Part shown: positions 49,818 through 61,400 of the stretch, piece by piece
Layout: every line of letters begins with the position of its first letter
Numbering within the stretch: position 1 is the stretch's first letter
NCBI GenBank assembly: GCA_017447865.1
Contig: JAFSMO010000046.1
Coordinates: forward strand, 1-64,000
Source: Thermoguttaceae bacterium
GTDB lineage: Bacteria; Planctomycetota; Planctomycetia; Pirellulales; Thermoguttaceae
Direction: 5' to 3'
Length of the DNA: 64,000 nt
Position numbers and translations under genes: made by a program
The notes under the pieces: generated by a model
Seen by the model: only the letters and a program-made list of their open reading frames with translations
The model's database searches: none
What the model was told of the DNA's origin: nothing

Positions 49818-52649
49818 TCAAACCGCTCCGCCGAGTTCGATATTATCGAGCCCTCCGGTGTCGAGGTAGTAGCGCTCGTCGGCCAGGGTACGCCACGCGA
49901 AGAAGACGTTTTCGTCCAGGACCGCGTCCTCACCGGCGACTACGCCACTGACGTTTTCGACCTGGAGGTACTCGTCCCGCTCGCCGTCCGCCTTCACGCG
50001 CTTGATCTTCACCACGACGTTTGTGCGGCCGATCCGGTCTCCAACGTCCATCTTGATCACGTAGATCGGCGAGGCCTGAGCCGTTTCGATGGAGCTCATT
50101 TTTCGGCCGATGATCACGCGCTGGGAACTGGTCGTGAACTCGGTGATCTCTTCACGCGAGCCGGAGCCTTCTTCTGCCGGGGAGAAAAGAATTCGTTCCG
50201 GACGGATGCCGCTCGTGGAGTCGCTCATGACGCCCCAGTAGTACGTGTTTTCCTGAACGCGCTCTTCCATTTCAAACTTGAACTGTGGGAGCATGCCATT
50301 CGTTGCCATGAAGTTGATCGCGGCGCCGACGACCACCGGGCTTTTCGGGTCGATGATGATCCCCGGGAGGCGGCCGTTTTCGTCCTGGTACGGGTACCAG
50401 TTGCCCGCGTAGTGGTGGAACATCGGCAGGATGCGCGACGGCGGGAGAGGCAGGTACATGCGCACCAGTTTCTGAATGAAGCCGAGTTTGGACGGCTGAC
50501 CCGCCAGAAGCACCGCGTCCACGTTGAAGTCGATGCAGCGTTTGCAGAAGTCGAAGATCAACTCGTCGAACACTTCGATCACCACGTCCTCGAATTCCTG
50601 CGGGTGGTAGTACAATTCCATGTCCTGCTGGAGATTGTAGTAGCCCGGGCCGCGCAGTTTGTCGAAGATGCGCTGGAGCGACTCGAGGATGGCCGGGTCG
50701 ATCAGTTCCGGGTCCATGTGGTTCACCGGCTCGTCCGTGATGCCGTCGGTCGCCAGGGTCATGTACTTCTGGGCCATCGGAATGAACAGGCGGTTCATCC
50801 ACGTGATACGATGCCCGCGGAACTCACGGTTACGCGGCACTTCGGGGCCGAAGAGGAGTTTCACGTCTTCTTCGTCCATCGCCAGTGCGTCGGCAAAGGC
50901 CGGCAGAATGATGCGCTCAAGCAGACGCTTGGCGAGCTGGTCGCCGGCGAGCGAAATGCCGTCCTGGTGGAGGACTTTGCCGCGGATGCTGTCGTCGATC
51001 TTCGACTCGAATTTGTAGCTGGCGATCATCAGGTCGGATGTACCGCCGCCGATGTCGATGCAGGCCAGACGGACTTCGTGGTTTTTCTCGCCGAATTCTT
51101 CTTTCTGGGAGGCTCCGCCGCGCATGGCGCCCATCCTGCGGCGGGAGGCCGGGGAACCGAGCATCGGGGCCGCCGGAGCTTCCTCTTCCTTTTTCTTGTC
51201 CGGATTGCCGCGTTCCTGGTGCAAGGACTCGAACCAGATGCGCGGGTCCTGACCCAGCAGACGCAGCTCGCTCCAGATGTACGTCAGGTGCACGGCGCTC
51301 GCTTCGTCGATCGAAAGGTTCAAAAGCGGCTTCACGTGCTGGTGACGGCCGAGCGTCATGTTGAAGATCTCGATCGCTTTCTGGACCTGCTTCTGAAGGC
51401 GCTCTTTTTCCTCGAAGATCATACCGCTCGGGTAGGTGAGCGTCAGGGTGCGGATCTCACGCGCACGGCCGGCGTCGCCCGACTGCATGCGGTACGCGAT
51501 CGAGTTCACGTAGGTGTACGCCTGAGCCAGAAGCTCGTAAATGGCGCCCGTCATCATGGCGCGCGGGGCGTGACGCGGTTTCAGCGGCGTTTCCGGTGCG
51601 AAATCCTGCGGTTTGACGCCCGTTTCCTTGAGCAGGAAGTCGTTATCGTCCTCGTGGATGTACTTCAGCATGGCGCCGCGAAGCGTTCCGCAGTACGTGT
51701 GCGACTGCTCGCGGTCGTACGGGTCGGCCATGTGCCAGTTCGCCCCTTCGAGCCAGCTGGAATCGTCCGCCCACAAGTAACGCTTCGGGGAGCTGACGCC
51801 CGTGCGAATGTCGTCGTCCGTCGCGATGACCTGCAGAACGTCGTCCGCTTCCTTGCCCATTCGGACCATGGAAACGTCCTCGAAAATATCCGGACGGCGC
51901 GCGACTTCCACTTTGTTCGTGCGGACCGAAGCGCCGGATTTCCCGAAGCCGAACCAGCCGCTCTTTTTGCCGCCTTCATCGACCTGCTGGAACTCGATTT
52001 TGCGCATCATCTGCGGCGCGAGGTACGGCGTGTTGCACCAGTGTGTCTTGGAGGAGAACCAGCGGGCGCCGGGATTGCGGCGGTACTGCCCCTCATCGTC
52101 CCACGCGTCCAGATGGTAGCGGTTCGTCAGCTCGAACGGAAGCATCTGCGGGGTCTGGGAGATTTCCCCCACCACTTCCAGAAGCAGCGCGCCGGTTCGG
52201 CTGTTTCCGAAGTCCACGACCATGTGGACGTGCTTCGCGTCACCCGCCACGGCCGCGGCCGGACGAATGCAGATCTCCACCATCGGCACGCCGCGCAGGG
52301 GCTGACCGTTCAGGTCCTGAATGTTTTCCAGATTAATGATGAAGTCGCCCGTGAGCGAGTTCACGTCGCAGAAGTAACCGATCTCCGCGTCACCGCACGT
52401 CGTATCGACCGCGAGGTACAGACGGGAAGTGGTTCCCTGAATGATCTGCCACTGAATATACGGGTAAATCTGTGCCGTGGATTCGGGCTGCTGGTCACGT
52501 TTTTTCTTTGTATTCTGTTCCTGCTCTTCAGCCATACCGCACTGGGTACGCTGCCAGCCGTTACCGATTTGACTTACGTTATAACGCGCACCACCTTTGA
52601 GCGGGACGCAAATGACCTGAACTCCAGTATTGGCGAAAAGAATGTGCAT
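49818..52649 (-). CDS. SrfB-like protein with actin/Hsp70-type ATPase fold
   Basis: A 943-residue protein matching the SrfB virulence-factor family in length and motifs (recognition from memory, no search). A small N-terminal beta domain (1-135) is followed by the ATPase fold. Phosphate-1 motif MVVDFGNSRTGALLLE lies at about 143-158, phosphate-2 motif CIDIGGGTSDLMIAS at about 528-542 and an adenosine-type motif AVLLAGQPSKLGFIQKL near 715. Between them are helical insertions (QKEEFGEKNHE, RITWMNRLFIPMAQKY). The C-terminal 200 residues are beta-rich. It would hydrolyse ATP and change conformation like other Hsp70/actin/MreB relatives. Start ATG 52649 (MHILFANTGVQVICV) has weak GAG upstream. It lies 49 bp downstream of the SrfC-like gene. 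Process unknown; probably works with it. Confidence 0.78.
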   Translation of the reverse strand: MHILFANTGVQVICVPLKGGARYNVSQIGNGWQRTQCGMAEEQEQNTKKKRDQQPESTAQIYPYIQWQIIQGTTSRLYLAVDTTCGDAEIGYFCDVNSLTGDFIINLENIQDLNGQPLRGVPMVEICIRPAAAVAGDAKHVHMVVDFGNSRTGALLLEVVGEISQTPQMLPFELTNRYHLDAWDDEGQYRRNPGARWFSSKTHWCNTPYLAPQMMRKIEFQQVDEGGKKSGWFGFGKSGASVRTNKVEVARRPDIFEDVSMVRMGKEADDVLQVIATDDDIRTGVSSPKRYLWADDSSWLEGANWHMADPYDREQSHTYCGTLRGAMLKYIHEDDNDFLLKETGVKPQDFAPETPLKPRHAPRAMMTGAIYELLAQAYTYVNSIAYRMQSGDAGRAREIRTLTLTYPSGMIFEEKERLQKQVQKAIEIFNMTLGRHQHVKPLLNLSIDEASAVHLTYIWSELRLLGQDPRIWFESLHQERGNPDKKKEEEAPAAPMLGSPASRRRMGAMRGGASQKEEFGEKNHEVRLACIDIGGGTSDLMIASYKFESKIDDSIRGKVLHQDGISLAGDQLAKRLLERIILPAFADALAMDEEDVKLLFGPEVPRNREFRGHRITWMNRLFIPMAQKYMTLATDGITDEPVNHMDPELIDPAILESLQRIFDKLRGPGYYNLQQDMELYYHPQEFEDVVIEVFDELIFDFCKRCIDFNVDAVLLAGQPSKLGFIQKLVRMYLPLPPSRILPMFHHYAGNWYPYQDENGRLPGIIIDPKSPVVVGAAINFMATNGMLPQFKFEMEERVQENTYYWGVMSDSTSGIRPERILFSPAEEGSGSREEITEFTTSSQRVIIGRKMSSIETAQASPIYVIKMDVGDRIGRTNVVVKIKRVKADGERDEYLQVENVSGVVAGEDAVLDENVFFAWRTLADERYYLDTGGLDNIELGGAV

Positions 52650-52698
52650 TTTGGTTCTCGGGGTTAAGTATTAAAATTGGGTTTGAACGGTTAATTAA

Positions 52699-55293
52699 TT
52701 ATTTGTCTTTCATCTGCGCCAGGATCCTCTCGAACGGTTCAAGGATCTGGATCAGCTCGGCATTTCCCGGCGGGATCTGAATGTGATCGCCGGCGCCAAG
52801 GGCCAAAGCCTCCGGAAGACGCTCGCACCAGCGCTTCACGAACGAAGCAGTCTGGCCGTAATTGCCGTAGTATTCCAGCGGCTTTTCGTGCGGCTCGCGT
52901 TCGTCTTCGTCCGCTTCGATCTGCGGAGGTGCAATCGAGGCCTGCGACGGACCCGGGTTCATGATGTAGTCGTCCATGATCATCTTCACGTACTTGCGGC
53001 GGGCGTAACGGCGGGCCGCTTCATCACGCGTTTTCAGGTTGCAGACCGGGTTCAGTGCGTCGATCAGATTGTCCACGCAGTGGGTGCTGGTCAGGTAGTC
53101 ACGGACGTAACGAACGAACGTGTTCAGGTCATCGCCCGAAAGCCACGGCGCGCCCCGGTCGTTCGCCTTCGTGTACTGCTCCCAACGCTTCGGGACCTGC
53201 TTGGTCGCCCATTCGTGCAGGAAGTCGCGCAGGGATTTCGGGAGCGGGTCGCCGAAACGCTTGCCCGTGTCCGTGCAGTCGGCCAAAGCCCAGCTTTCGC
53301 CTTCCGGCACGCTGAGGGTTTCCTGCAGGGCGTAAACGCGTTCGTACACGCGCTCCGGATCGTCTGTGAGCCAGTTCACCACCTTCTCGGCGGCGCGGAC
53401 GCGCTTTTCGCGGTCCACGTTGGCGTCCGGGTCAACGACCCAGTCGCGGGCCAGAACGAGCAGGCGGTTCAGAATGTCGTTGATCTCCTTCTCGAGCTGG
53501 TTCTGCTTGTCGGTCGAGGTCGTGACGGCGCGGATCCCGGCGCTGATGAGCGAAAGTCCGCCGTCGCCGTCGGTCATGGCCGCCTTCCACTTCATTTCCG
53601 GATTGGCCGTGTATTCCTGCACGCGTTCGGATTCCAGGAAGGCTTTCCCGGCGCGGACCCACTTTTCCGGGTCGTCCTTTTGCCGCTGCTCCTCGTCCGT
53701 GTCCCACGTTCCGGGGTAACGGATCGGGTAGGTGTTCGTGAAGGCCTTGCCACGACCGCCGAAGTCCGTCATGACCGGCCCCAGCGTATCGACCAGCTGA
53801 CCGAGACGCTGCTGGTAGAGCCCCTTGTCCGCGTATTCCTGGCGGTTACGGAACTCTTCGTCGATCCCCGTCATACCAATGAACAGAGCGGGCAGTTCGT
53901 CCGTGACCTTGCTCGGCCAGTACTTCTCGCCGTAACGGGCGCGGCCCCATTTGTCGATGTGGTGCTTCATCTGGGACGTCACTTCCAGGTTTCCACCACG
54001 GCTGAGCAGGATCAGCGTCTGGATCTGGAGCTCATCGGTGAAACGCTCGAAGAGGTACGCCACCTTACCACGTTTCACGATTTCCATCTGCTCTTCGAGC
54101 TTGTCGGCTTCGGTTCGTTTGCCCTGTTCAGCCCCCTGACGGCCGGCGCGCATGCCCGGAATGTCGAGGAAGTCCATCTGCTCGATCACTTTTCGCCAGT
54201 CGTCGTTCAGACGGTGCGGCAAAATCGGGAGGACCAGCTCGAGCATGGCGGCCTGGATCGTTTCCAGGTCTTCATCTCCGTTGCCGCTTCCGGGCGTGTA
54301 TTCGAGCACGTACCACTCCTTGCGCTGGCGCAGGTGGAAGTCGGCCCAGTCGACGCGTGTGAAGCAGAGCGAGTTTTTACGCTCGTGGACCTTGGAACGC
54401 TGGGAGTCGAGCAGGAAGCGGACGCCCGCCCAGTGGACCAGGATCGCGGGTTCCGGCGAGCTGGAGAGTTTTTCGAGGAATTTATTAATGCGGATGAATA
54501 GACCGGTCAAAGACGGCCAGCCGCCCCAGAAGATCTCGCCGCAGGCCTTGATGTAGCCTTCGTCGGAAAGCATGTAACGGCTCAGGAGCGCGGAAAGGAT
54601 CGCTTCTTTCGTCGGGAATCCGCGGCGGTCCACCGTGCGCATGTAAGAGTACGCGTCGATGATGTCCATACGCCAGCGGCGGTCAACGCTCGTGCCGGGG
54701 TGCTGACGCGACATGTCTTCGAGCATTTTGTCGAGGTGAGCCTCATCCCACGCGAAATCCGGGCTGCGGCATTCCACCTGGAAACCACGCGCCAAAACGC
54801 GGATCCACTCGACGCGGGTCAGCGCCTTCACCATGACCGGGTACTCGGGCGAAACGCTTTCGGAAATTCGGTCCTTCGTGGTGAATCGGGTCACCAAAGC
54901 GGTCGCTTCGTTGGAGCCGGACTGCGGGTTTAAGTCGGTGTTGAACGAGAGGTCCTTGTAGTAGGCCGGCTCGCCGTGGGCTTCGTCACGCCCCAGCGGA
55001 CTGTACGCTTCGCTCTGCGCGCGGAGCACCTGACCCATGAAAAGGCTTTTTCCTACCTGCGACGGACCGTAAACGGCGGCCGCGACCGGCACTTTGGAGG
55101 AAGTGTACAAACTGCTCGCCTGACGGCGCAGCTGAAGAATTTCGAACTCGTCACTCTCAGGAATCGGAAGCAAATCTACTTTGCGGCGGTCCGCATTAAA
55201 TTCAGCGAGCCAGTCACAAATCTCGGTTGCAAGTCGGTCCACCTGGTCAGCCTGGCGGATGATCTGACGATCGCGTTCATCTGGAAATCCCAT
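52699..55293 (-). CDS. SrfC-like P-loop NTPase
   Basis: An 864-residue cytoplasmic protein. The P-loop AAAVYGPSQVGKSLF at about 71-85 has GxxxxGKS, and FLDIPGMRAG near 372-381 is the DxPG switch-II/Walker-B-like motif. NPQSGSNEATALVTRFTT (about 120) looks like the switch-I-type segment shared with SrfC and dynamin-like GTPases. The rest is helical: FLEKLSSSPEPAILVHW, EEQMEIVKRGKVAYLFERF, RLGQLVDTLGPVMTDFGG and a C-terminal helical domain KYVKMIMDDYIM. Assignment to the SrfC family rests on the P-loop context and adjacency to an SrfB-like gene. GAGAG precedes ATG 55293. An N-terminal helix-rich region suggests oligomerisation. GTP versus ATP cannot be decided from motifs seen (no clear NKxD). 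Confidence 0.75.
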   Translation of the reverse strand: MGFPDERDRQIIRQADQVDRLATEICDWLAEFNADRRKVDLLPIPESDEFEILQLRRQASSLYTSSKVPVAAAVYGPSQVGKSLFMGQVLRAQSEAYSPLGRDEAHGEPAYYKDLSFNTDLNPQSGSNEATALVTRFTTKDRISESVSPEYPVMVKALTRVEWIRVLARGFQVECRSPDFAWDEAHLDKMLEDMSRQHPGTSVDRRWRMDIIDAYSYMRTVDRRGFPTKEAILSALLSRYMLSDEGYIKACGEIFWGGWPSLTGLFIRINKFLEKLSSSPEPAILVHWAGVRFLLDSQRSKVHERKNSLCFTRVDWADFHLRQRKEWYVLEYTPGSGNGDEDLETIQAAMLELVLPILPHRLNDDWRKVIEQMDFLDIPGMRAGRQGAEQGKRTEADKLEEQMEIVKRGKVAYLFERFTDELQIQTLILLSRGGNLEVTSQMKHHIDKWGRARYGEKYWPSKVTDELPALFIGMTGIDEEFRNRQEYADKGLYQQRLGQLVDTLGPVMTDFGGRGKAFTNTYPIRYPGTWDTDEEQRQKDDPEKWVRAGKAFLESERVQEYTANPEMKWKAAMTDGDGGLSLISAGIRAVTTSTDKQNQLEKEINDILNRLLVLARDWVVDPDANVDREKRVRAAEKVVNWLTDDPERVYERVYALQETLSVPEGESWALADCTDTGKRFGDPLPKSLRDFLHEWATKQVPKRWEQYTKANDRGAPWLSGDDLNTFVRYVRDYLTSTHCVDNLIDALNPVCNLKTRDEAARRYARRKYVKMIMDDYIMNPGPSQASIAPPQIEADEDEREPHEKPLEYYGNYGQTASFVKRWCERLPEALALGAGDHIQIPPGNAELIQILEPFERILAQMKDK

Positions 55294-55367
55294 GGTTCTC
55301 TCGTTGGTTAAAAATAAAAAAAAGGATGAAATGAGTAAATATTGTATTATTCGAATGAACGACGAAC

Positions 55368-55397
55368 GACGAATCGGAGAGAAAATCCTGATTCGTC
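55368..55397. repeat. GACGAATC / GATTCGTC hairpin between the giant gene and the SrfC-like gene
   Basis: An 8-bp perfect stem GACGAATC (55368-55375) / GATTCGTC (55390-55397), flanked by GAACGAC direct repeats, in a 127-bp gap. It may be a remnant repeat or a weak processing site. Confidence 0.5.
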
Positions 55398-55420
55398 ATT
55401 CATCCTTCATTTTCGGTTTT

Positions 55421-58400
55421 CTAATTGACGTTCTGAAGCATACGCCCCTGACGGAGGAGCCGGAACGTCACCGGGTACTGCTGAATGTTATTCTGCCCCT
55501 TGGTGCGAGACTCGATGATCAGGCGGTAAACGTGGTCATTATCGAACCGACCGTCAAGCTGCGCGCTTTCGATCGAAATGACCTGACCGTCCGCGTCCGT
55601 TCTGGCCGGCTGCCACGCTTCAGGCGGGGCCGTGCCTTCCTGGTAAACCCGGTACTCCAGCTCGCCTTCCTGGTTGCTCGCCAGGACGTTGAACCGGACG
55701 GAGAATTCGCCCGTCACCGTGTTATCGCTCGCCAGTTCGTTTTCGACCTTGAGGTAGCGCTCGCCGATGACCGTCACGTCCGCGTAGAGCTCGTTCCCGA
55801 GGTAGGACCCCCAGACCTGCGTTTTGCCCGGGCCGACCGCCTGGAAGCGGCCGTTTCCGAGGTTCGCGAGGACCGACGGGTCGGTCGATTCAATGTCCGC
55901 CGCCACCGGTCGTTCAACGCCGTTTTCAAGCGACGTGACCGTGAAGGTCGGGGTCTGCTCGCCGTCCTTGATCGTCAGCGTTTGCGGCGTGATCTTCAGG
56001 TTCAGGCGCTGCGTCACCGTGACCGGCAGCGTCGTGGTCAGGCCGTTGTACGGACCGTTCGGGTCCACTGATTCCACGACGAGCGTCACCGAACCCGGCG
56101 CGTTGCCGTGAATGTGATTGTTCGCGTCCACCGAAACGATCGAATTGTCCGCCGGAGGCTGGATCTTGAAGAGCGTCTCGACCGGCATCATGCCGTTATT
56201 CGTGCTGACCTGAGCGGCATCGATCACGCCATCATTTCCGGCCACGATGAAGAGCGTGCCCGGGAAGACGTTGAACGATGCACCGTCCACGACCGCGTCA
56301 CCGACGTTGATCTGGAGCGGAATCGCGGAAGTGAGCGTTCCCAGCGTCGCGTTCACGTTCACCGTGCCGCGCTTTTCGCCGACCGGTTTCACGAGGAAGC
56401 GCCCGTCTTCACCGCGGGTCAATTCCGCAGTCGCCGTCGATTTCGCAAATTCGAGCTTCAGGGCCGGATCCGTCGAAACGTTGCGCCCGAGACGCCCGTC
56501 CGCCAGTTCCTCGAAGACCTCGACCGCGACGGCCGTGCCCGTTTTGGAAAGACGGAGCGTCGAATCCATGAAGCGCAGACCGACAGGCGTGCCGTTTACG
56601 TAGCCGTCCGTCGCGACGAACGGGGCCTCAACGTTTTCGCCGAAGATCTCACGGCTCGTGATCCCAACGACGCCGCCGTCGAGCACCGTGTCCGCGGGAC
56701 GGTAAACCACCGCCGCGTTCGGATCGACGTAGGCCGATTCAACGCTCGTCGGAATCGTGCCGGCCGGAACGACGTCCAGAACGCCTTCCGAGACCATTCC
56801 GGCAAAGCGGGCGATCACCGTCGTGCGTCCAACAGAACGACCGAAGACCAGACCGTTCTGAACCACCGCGATGTCCGGATCCTTCGTCGTGAGTTCCAGG
56901 CCCGTGGCGGGCTGGATCACGTAGAGTTTTCCGCCTCGCGTGGCAGTGACCTGGTACGCGCGGCCTTCACCCACGGCCACCGTGGCGGTCGGCGGGTCGA
57001 TCATCAGATCCGCGTACGGATTATCCGTGACCGTGACCGGGACCTGAGATTTGATCTGGCCCTTCCAGTCAATATTAATATTGGCCTGACCCGCGGCGCG
57101 GGCTTCGACCTGCGTAATGCCGTTCATGGCGACCGCCGGGCCGTCCGATGCGACTTTCAGCTCGGGCTGGTCGAACATGCGGCGCAGACCACTGGCGCTT
57201 CGGCCCTGAATGAAGAGGTTCGATTTGTCGCCGGTGGACATTTGGATCAGCGCGGGTTCCACCGCCAGCTCGGTGATCGGGTTGGAATCGACCGTCACCA
57301 CGCAGGCTTCCGAGGCTCGGCCCGGAACGTCCGGGATCTGGGCGGAAATGGCCGCGGTTCCCGGTTTCTTCGCGCAGAGCCACAGGCCACGGACTTCCAC
57401 GACGTCGGGAGCACTGCTCTTGAAGACCGCGCTGTTCGTGCGTTCCAGACGGATCCCGCCGTCCGTGACCGCGAAGACGCTCGGGTCGATCATCTGGCCG
57501 ACGGAGAGCGTAATGACGCCCGGTTCCACGATGACTTTTCCGTCCGTGCGCAGAGCCTGGATCGTGGCCGCGTCCACGCCGCCAACGACGGCGCGCATGA
57601 CCGCCTTCTTGTCACCCATCGTGAAGATCACGTCGGTCGCGCCCGGAGTCTTGCCGACCAGCGCGTGGCGGGACGGATCGTAGGCGCAGATTTCCGGAAC
57701 GAGCGGCGTCACGGTGCACTGCATACTGAAGTCGACGTTTCCGCGGATCAGCGCAAAGTCTTTTCCGACCAGGCGGCTTTCGCCGACCATCATCTTGATC
57801 ACGTTATCGGTCGGGCCGAGTTTTTCGTCGATCGTCGCGACCACGTCCACTTCGGCCGGAGCGCTCGTCACGCCGTTGAGCGTGGCGGTGATTTCCGCTT
57901 TGCCCAGAGCCTTGGCGGCGGTGACGGGCCCTTGCGGGACCGCGATGTCCGGCGCGCTCGATTTCCACTCAATGTTCCCCATGCCGGTCAAAACGCCGAC
58001 CGATTTTCCTTCTTTGAAGCCGTGAAGCTTGAACGTTACCGTTTCGCCCGGCATCATGCGGATGCTCTTGTCCGGTTCGAGGCGCAGCTCGTCAATATCG
58101 ACGTCCTCCGTGACGTTCAGCGTGATTTTCGTCGTTTCCGTCTCGGCGCCTTCGTACTCGGCGATGTACGTGACCTTTCCTTTGCTCACGGCCACGAGTT
58201 CACCATTGGAGGGCGTGACGGCCTTCGGATCGCCGGCGATGGCGTGCATCGTCGCGTCCTTCGTCACGATCCGGACGAAGCCGTCCGGATATTCCGCCTC
58301 GACGTCGTAATTCGTGTAAACGGCGCCGACCGGAACGTTGACTTCCTCACCGTCGTCGCTGACGATCCGCAAAGCGCTCGGCTGACCTTCACGAAGCGGC

Positions 58401-61400
58401 GGGCGCTCGCCCTCGACCGTCGTATCGACCGGCTGGGTCCAGAACGTCACGAGACGGTCGCCGACCTGAGCGGTCAGGAAGATCGGGTCGCCGGCTTTCA
58501 GCGCGGTCAGGACCGGAGCGTTCCACAGAACGCGGCCGTCCACGAAATTGGGAGTCCAGAAGACGTTCGGCGCCAGTTCGCGCACGTCGCCTTTTTCCAT
58601 CCAGATCTCGTAGCCCTGCGACTGACCGATCGGGAGGAACTGCCCGCCGGGCTGACGCTCCACCACGAGCTTGACCGCCGGGTCAGCCGGGTTCAGTTTC
58701 GGCTCCGCGACCGTGACGTGGCACGCGGCCGTTTTGTTCGCGAATTTAGCCGTCAGGGTGAACGCCTGCGTTCCGTCGTCCGGAGCGGTCACGAACGGGC
58801 GGATCCCGTCCTGAGCCGGCGTCCAGAGCACATTGCGCGGAACGTCCCAACGCACGAATTCCGGCGCGACTTCCGTGAATTCATCCGATCCGACGAGTTT
58901 TTCCTCGACCTTCAGCGCGAGCGTCTGGCCCGGCGCGAGGGTCACTTCGGACGGGATCACGCGGAGTTCTTCCGTTTCCTGCTTGCCGACCGAGACCACC
59001 GCGATCGCGGGCTTCTTCAGGTACGGCAGGAAACTCGCCGTGATGCGGAACGGGTCGGCCTCTCTGAGTCCCGTGAGGCTGGCCGCGTGGCGGATCACCG
59101 CGTCTGGTCTTTCGATCGCGCAGTAAACGCCCGGCGAGTTCATCGGAACGTCCCACTGGGAATCCGTCACGACGACGGCCTGCGGTCTTGGCGCGGGTTT
59201 CTCCTCGGCGGGAGCCTCAGCGTTTTCGCCTTCAGCGGGTTTTTCAGCGTCGGCCGCGTTTTCGCCCTCGGCTGGTTTCTCAGCGTCTGCAGGTTTTTCA
59301 GGCTCGGCCGGTTTTTCGGCTTCCGCCGGTTTTGTGTCGGCGTCGGGCGCGTCGCTAAACGCCACTTTCGGGTCGGTGACTTTCAGACGAAGCTGGAACG
59401 GAGCCGTTTCGCCGACCGCCAGATCCAGCTCGGACGGCGCCCAGTACATTTCGAGGTGGCGCGGATGAACGACCGTCAGATCGACCGCGGCCGGATTGGC
59501 GGAGGCCGGGTGAGACGCGCTCAGCGTGGCTTTGCCCTGCAGCACGGCACGGTACACACCGTCCTTTTCACTCAGGATCGCGACTTTATCCGCTGCGGAG
59601 GTTTCGAATTTTGCAAGTCCCGGAACGAGTTCCACGTCGCCGTCGTCCAGACGGCCGGTCAGGACCGCTTTGCCCGGCTCGCCTTCGATGCGCAGCGTGC
59701 GGTCCACGTGAAGCTGGAGTTCCACGTCAGCCGCTTCCACGGTCGTGACGCTCACCGGAGCGGATTCTTTCGTGCAGTAGCTTCCCTTGACCTGGAACGG
59801 CCCGGCGCCTTCCGCCATGGCCATCGCGCGGCCGGCTTCGAAGCGCAGACCGGATTCTTCTTCCGGTTCCGGAGAAATCGTCCACGCGATGCGCGTGCGG
59901 TCGACGAAAGCGGTCACGCCGTCGCCGTAGGTCGCGATCCCGGAGAAAGATTTGCAGAGACCGAGCGGAAGTTTGACTTCTTTTTCGGGCCGGATCTCAA
60001 ATTTGAGCGGCGGAATGTTCACGGCTACTTCCGCGGCGGCTTTCGTGGCCTGATGCGCGTAAACGACCGTTTCCGGCGTGGTGGTTCCGCTGCGGCCGGT
60101 CACCGATTTCTGGATCGGATGCACCGTCGCGATCGCTTCGTCCGGTTTCGCCATCAGGTCCGTCGCGTCGTTGGCGAGGATGAAGAAATCGGGACCGCTC
60201 TGGGCGATCATGAGCACCTGCGAGGCGTGGTCCTGCGGGACGTTCAGACGCGGCGGCAGAACGTAAAGCGCGTCCGTTTTCGCGGCCGAAACCTGCACCG
60301 GGACGGAAACTTCAGACGAGCCGTCCGTGAATGTGACCTGAGCCTCACCCGCCTTGCGGCCGATCAGCTCGAAGTTTTTCGTGACTTCCACGACCTGCGG
60401 GTTGGAACTGACCGCTTGGACCGTGGAGAGGTCGGCGGAAATGACGGAAAGCGGGAGTTTCTGGTCCACGTACAGCGTTTCCGTTTCGGTTTCCGCTTTC
60501 TTGATTTTATCTTTGGAGAAGACGCGCAGTTTTACGAGTTTTTCCGTCGGGGCGACCGTGAACGCGGCGCTCGCGTCGAGCTTCTTCGTGCCGGCGGCGT
60601 ACGTAACGGCCAGATTCCCCTGGCCCGGCGCGCCGGTTTCCAGCCACGCGCCGCGGTAGGTCAGGGCGTTGGCGGGAGTCACTTTCCACGAAAGTTTCGA
60701 GGAACCGGTCAAATCGTACGATTTTTTGTCGGCGGTCTTCCCGACCACGCGGTAATTGACGAAGCTGGCGGGCTGGAGTTTCCCCTCGTTCGGAAGTTCC
60801 ACCGCGATCTCGGTGAATTCGGGGGCTTTCGCGACGGTCAGGCTCAGAACGGCTTCTTTGGCTTTCGAGTCGCCCGGGGCTTTGTAGCTCGCCTTCAGCT
60901 CGGCTTTTCCGGTCGATTTCGCTTCGAGGAAGCCTTCATTGAAGTAAACCGGCGAGGCGGCGGGGATCTGCCACTTGGAGGACTGGGTTAAATCGACGGT
61001 CTTTCCTTTCGGGCCGTATTTCCCGAGCAGACGGACGCGCGCGGTCGTTCCGACGGCCATTTCCGTGTCCTTGCCGTCCAGCTCGATCCAGACGGATTCC
61101 GGAGCGGCGGGGGCCGTGACCGTCAGTTTCACGGACTTGCGGCGCAGGCCGGTCTGGAACTTGATTTTCGTCTCGCCCGGGGTCAGCGCGAGAACCTGAT
61201 GGGCGCCGGTTTTGGCCCCGTTTTCGAGGAATGCAGCCACGTGCGGGTCTTCACTCCCACGCAGGACCGTATTCGTTACGTCTTTGGAAAGGAGCAGGCC
61301 GAAACCATCCAGACCGGGGGTTTGCACCTGGTAATCGACGAAAGTGCCCGTGGCCGTTTCGACCACTCCGGGCTTTACGAGCAGCGTGAACTGGTTCCAG

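Noticed and set aside
50412..52667. A 751-codon plus-strand frame opposite the SrfB-like gene
   Set aside because: Shadow frame; the ATPase motifs are on the minus strand.
56108..60991. A 1627-codon open frame on the plus strand opposite the Ig-repeat giant
   Set aside because: Arg/Asp/His/Val-rich translation without hydrophobic pattern; it is the antisense shadow of a GC-biased real gene with clear domains.
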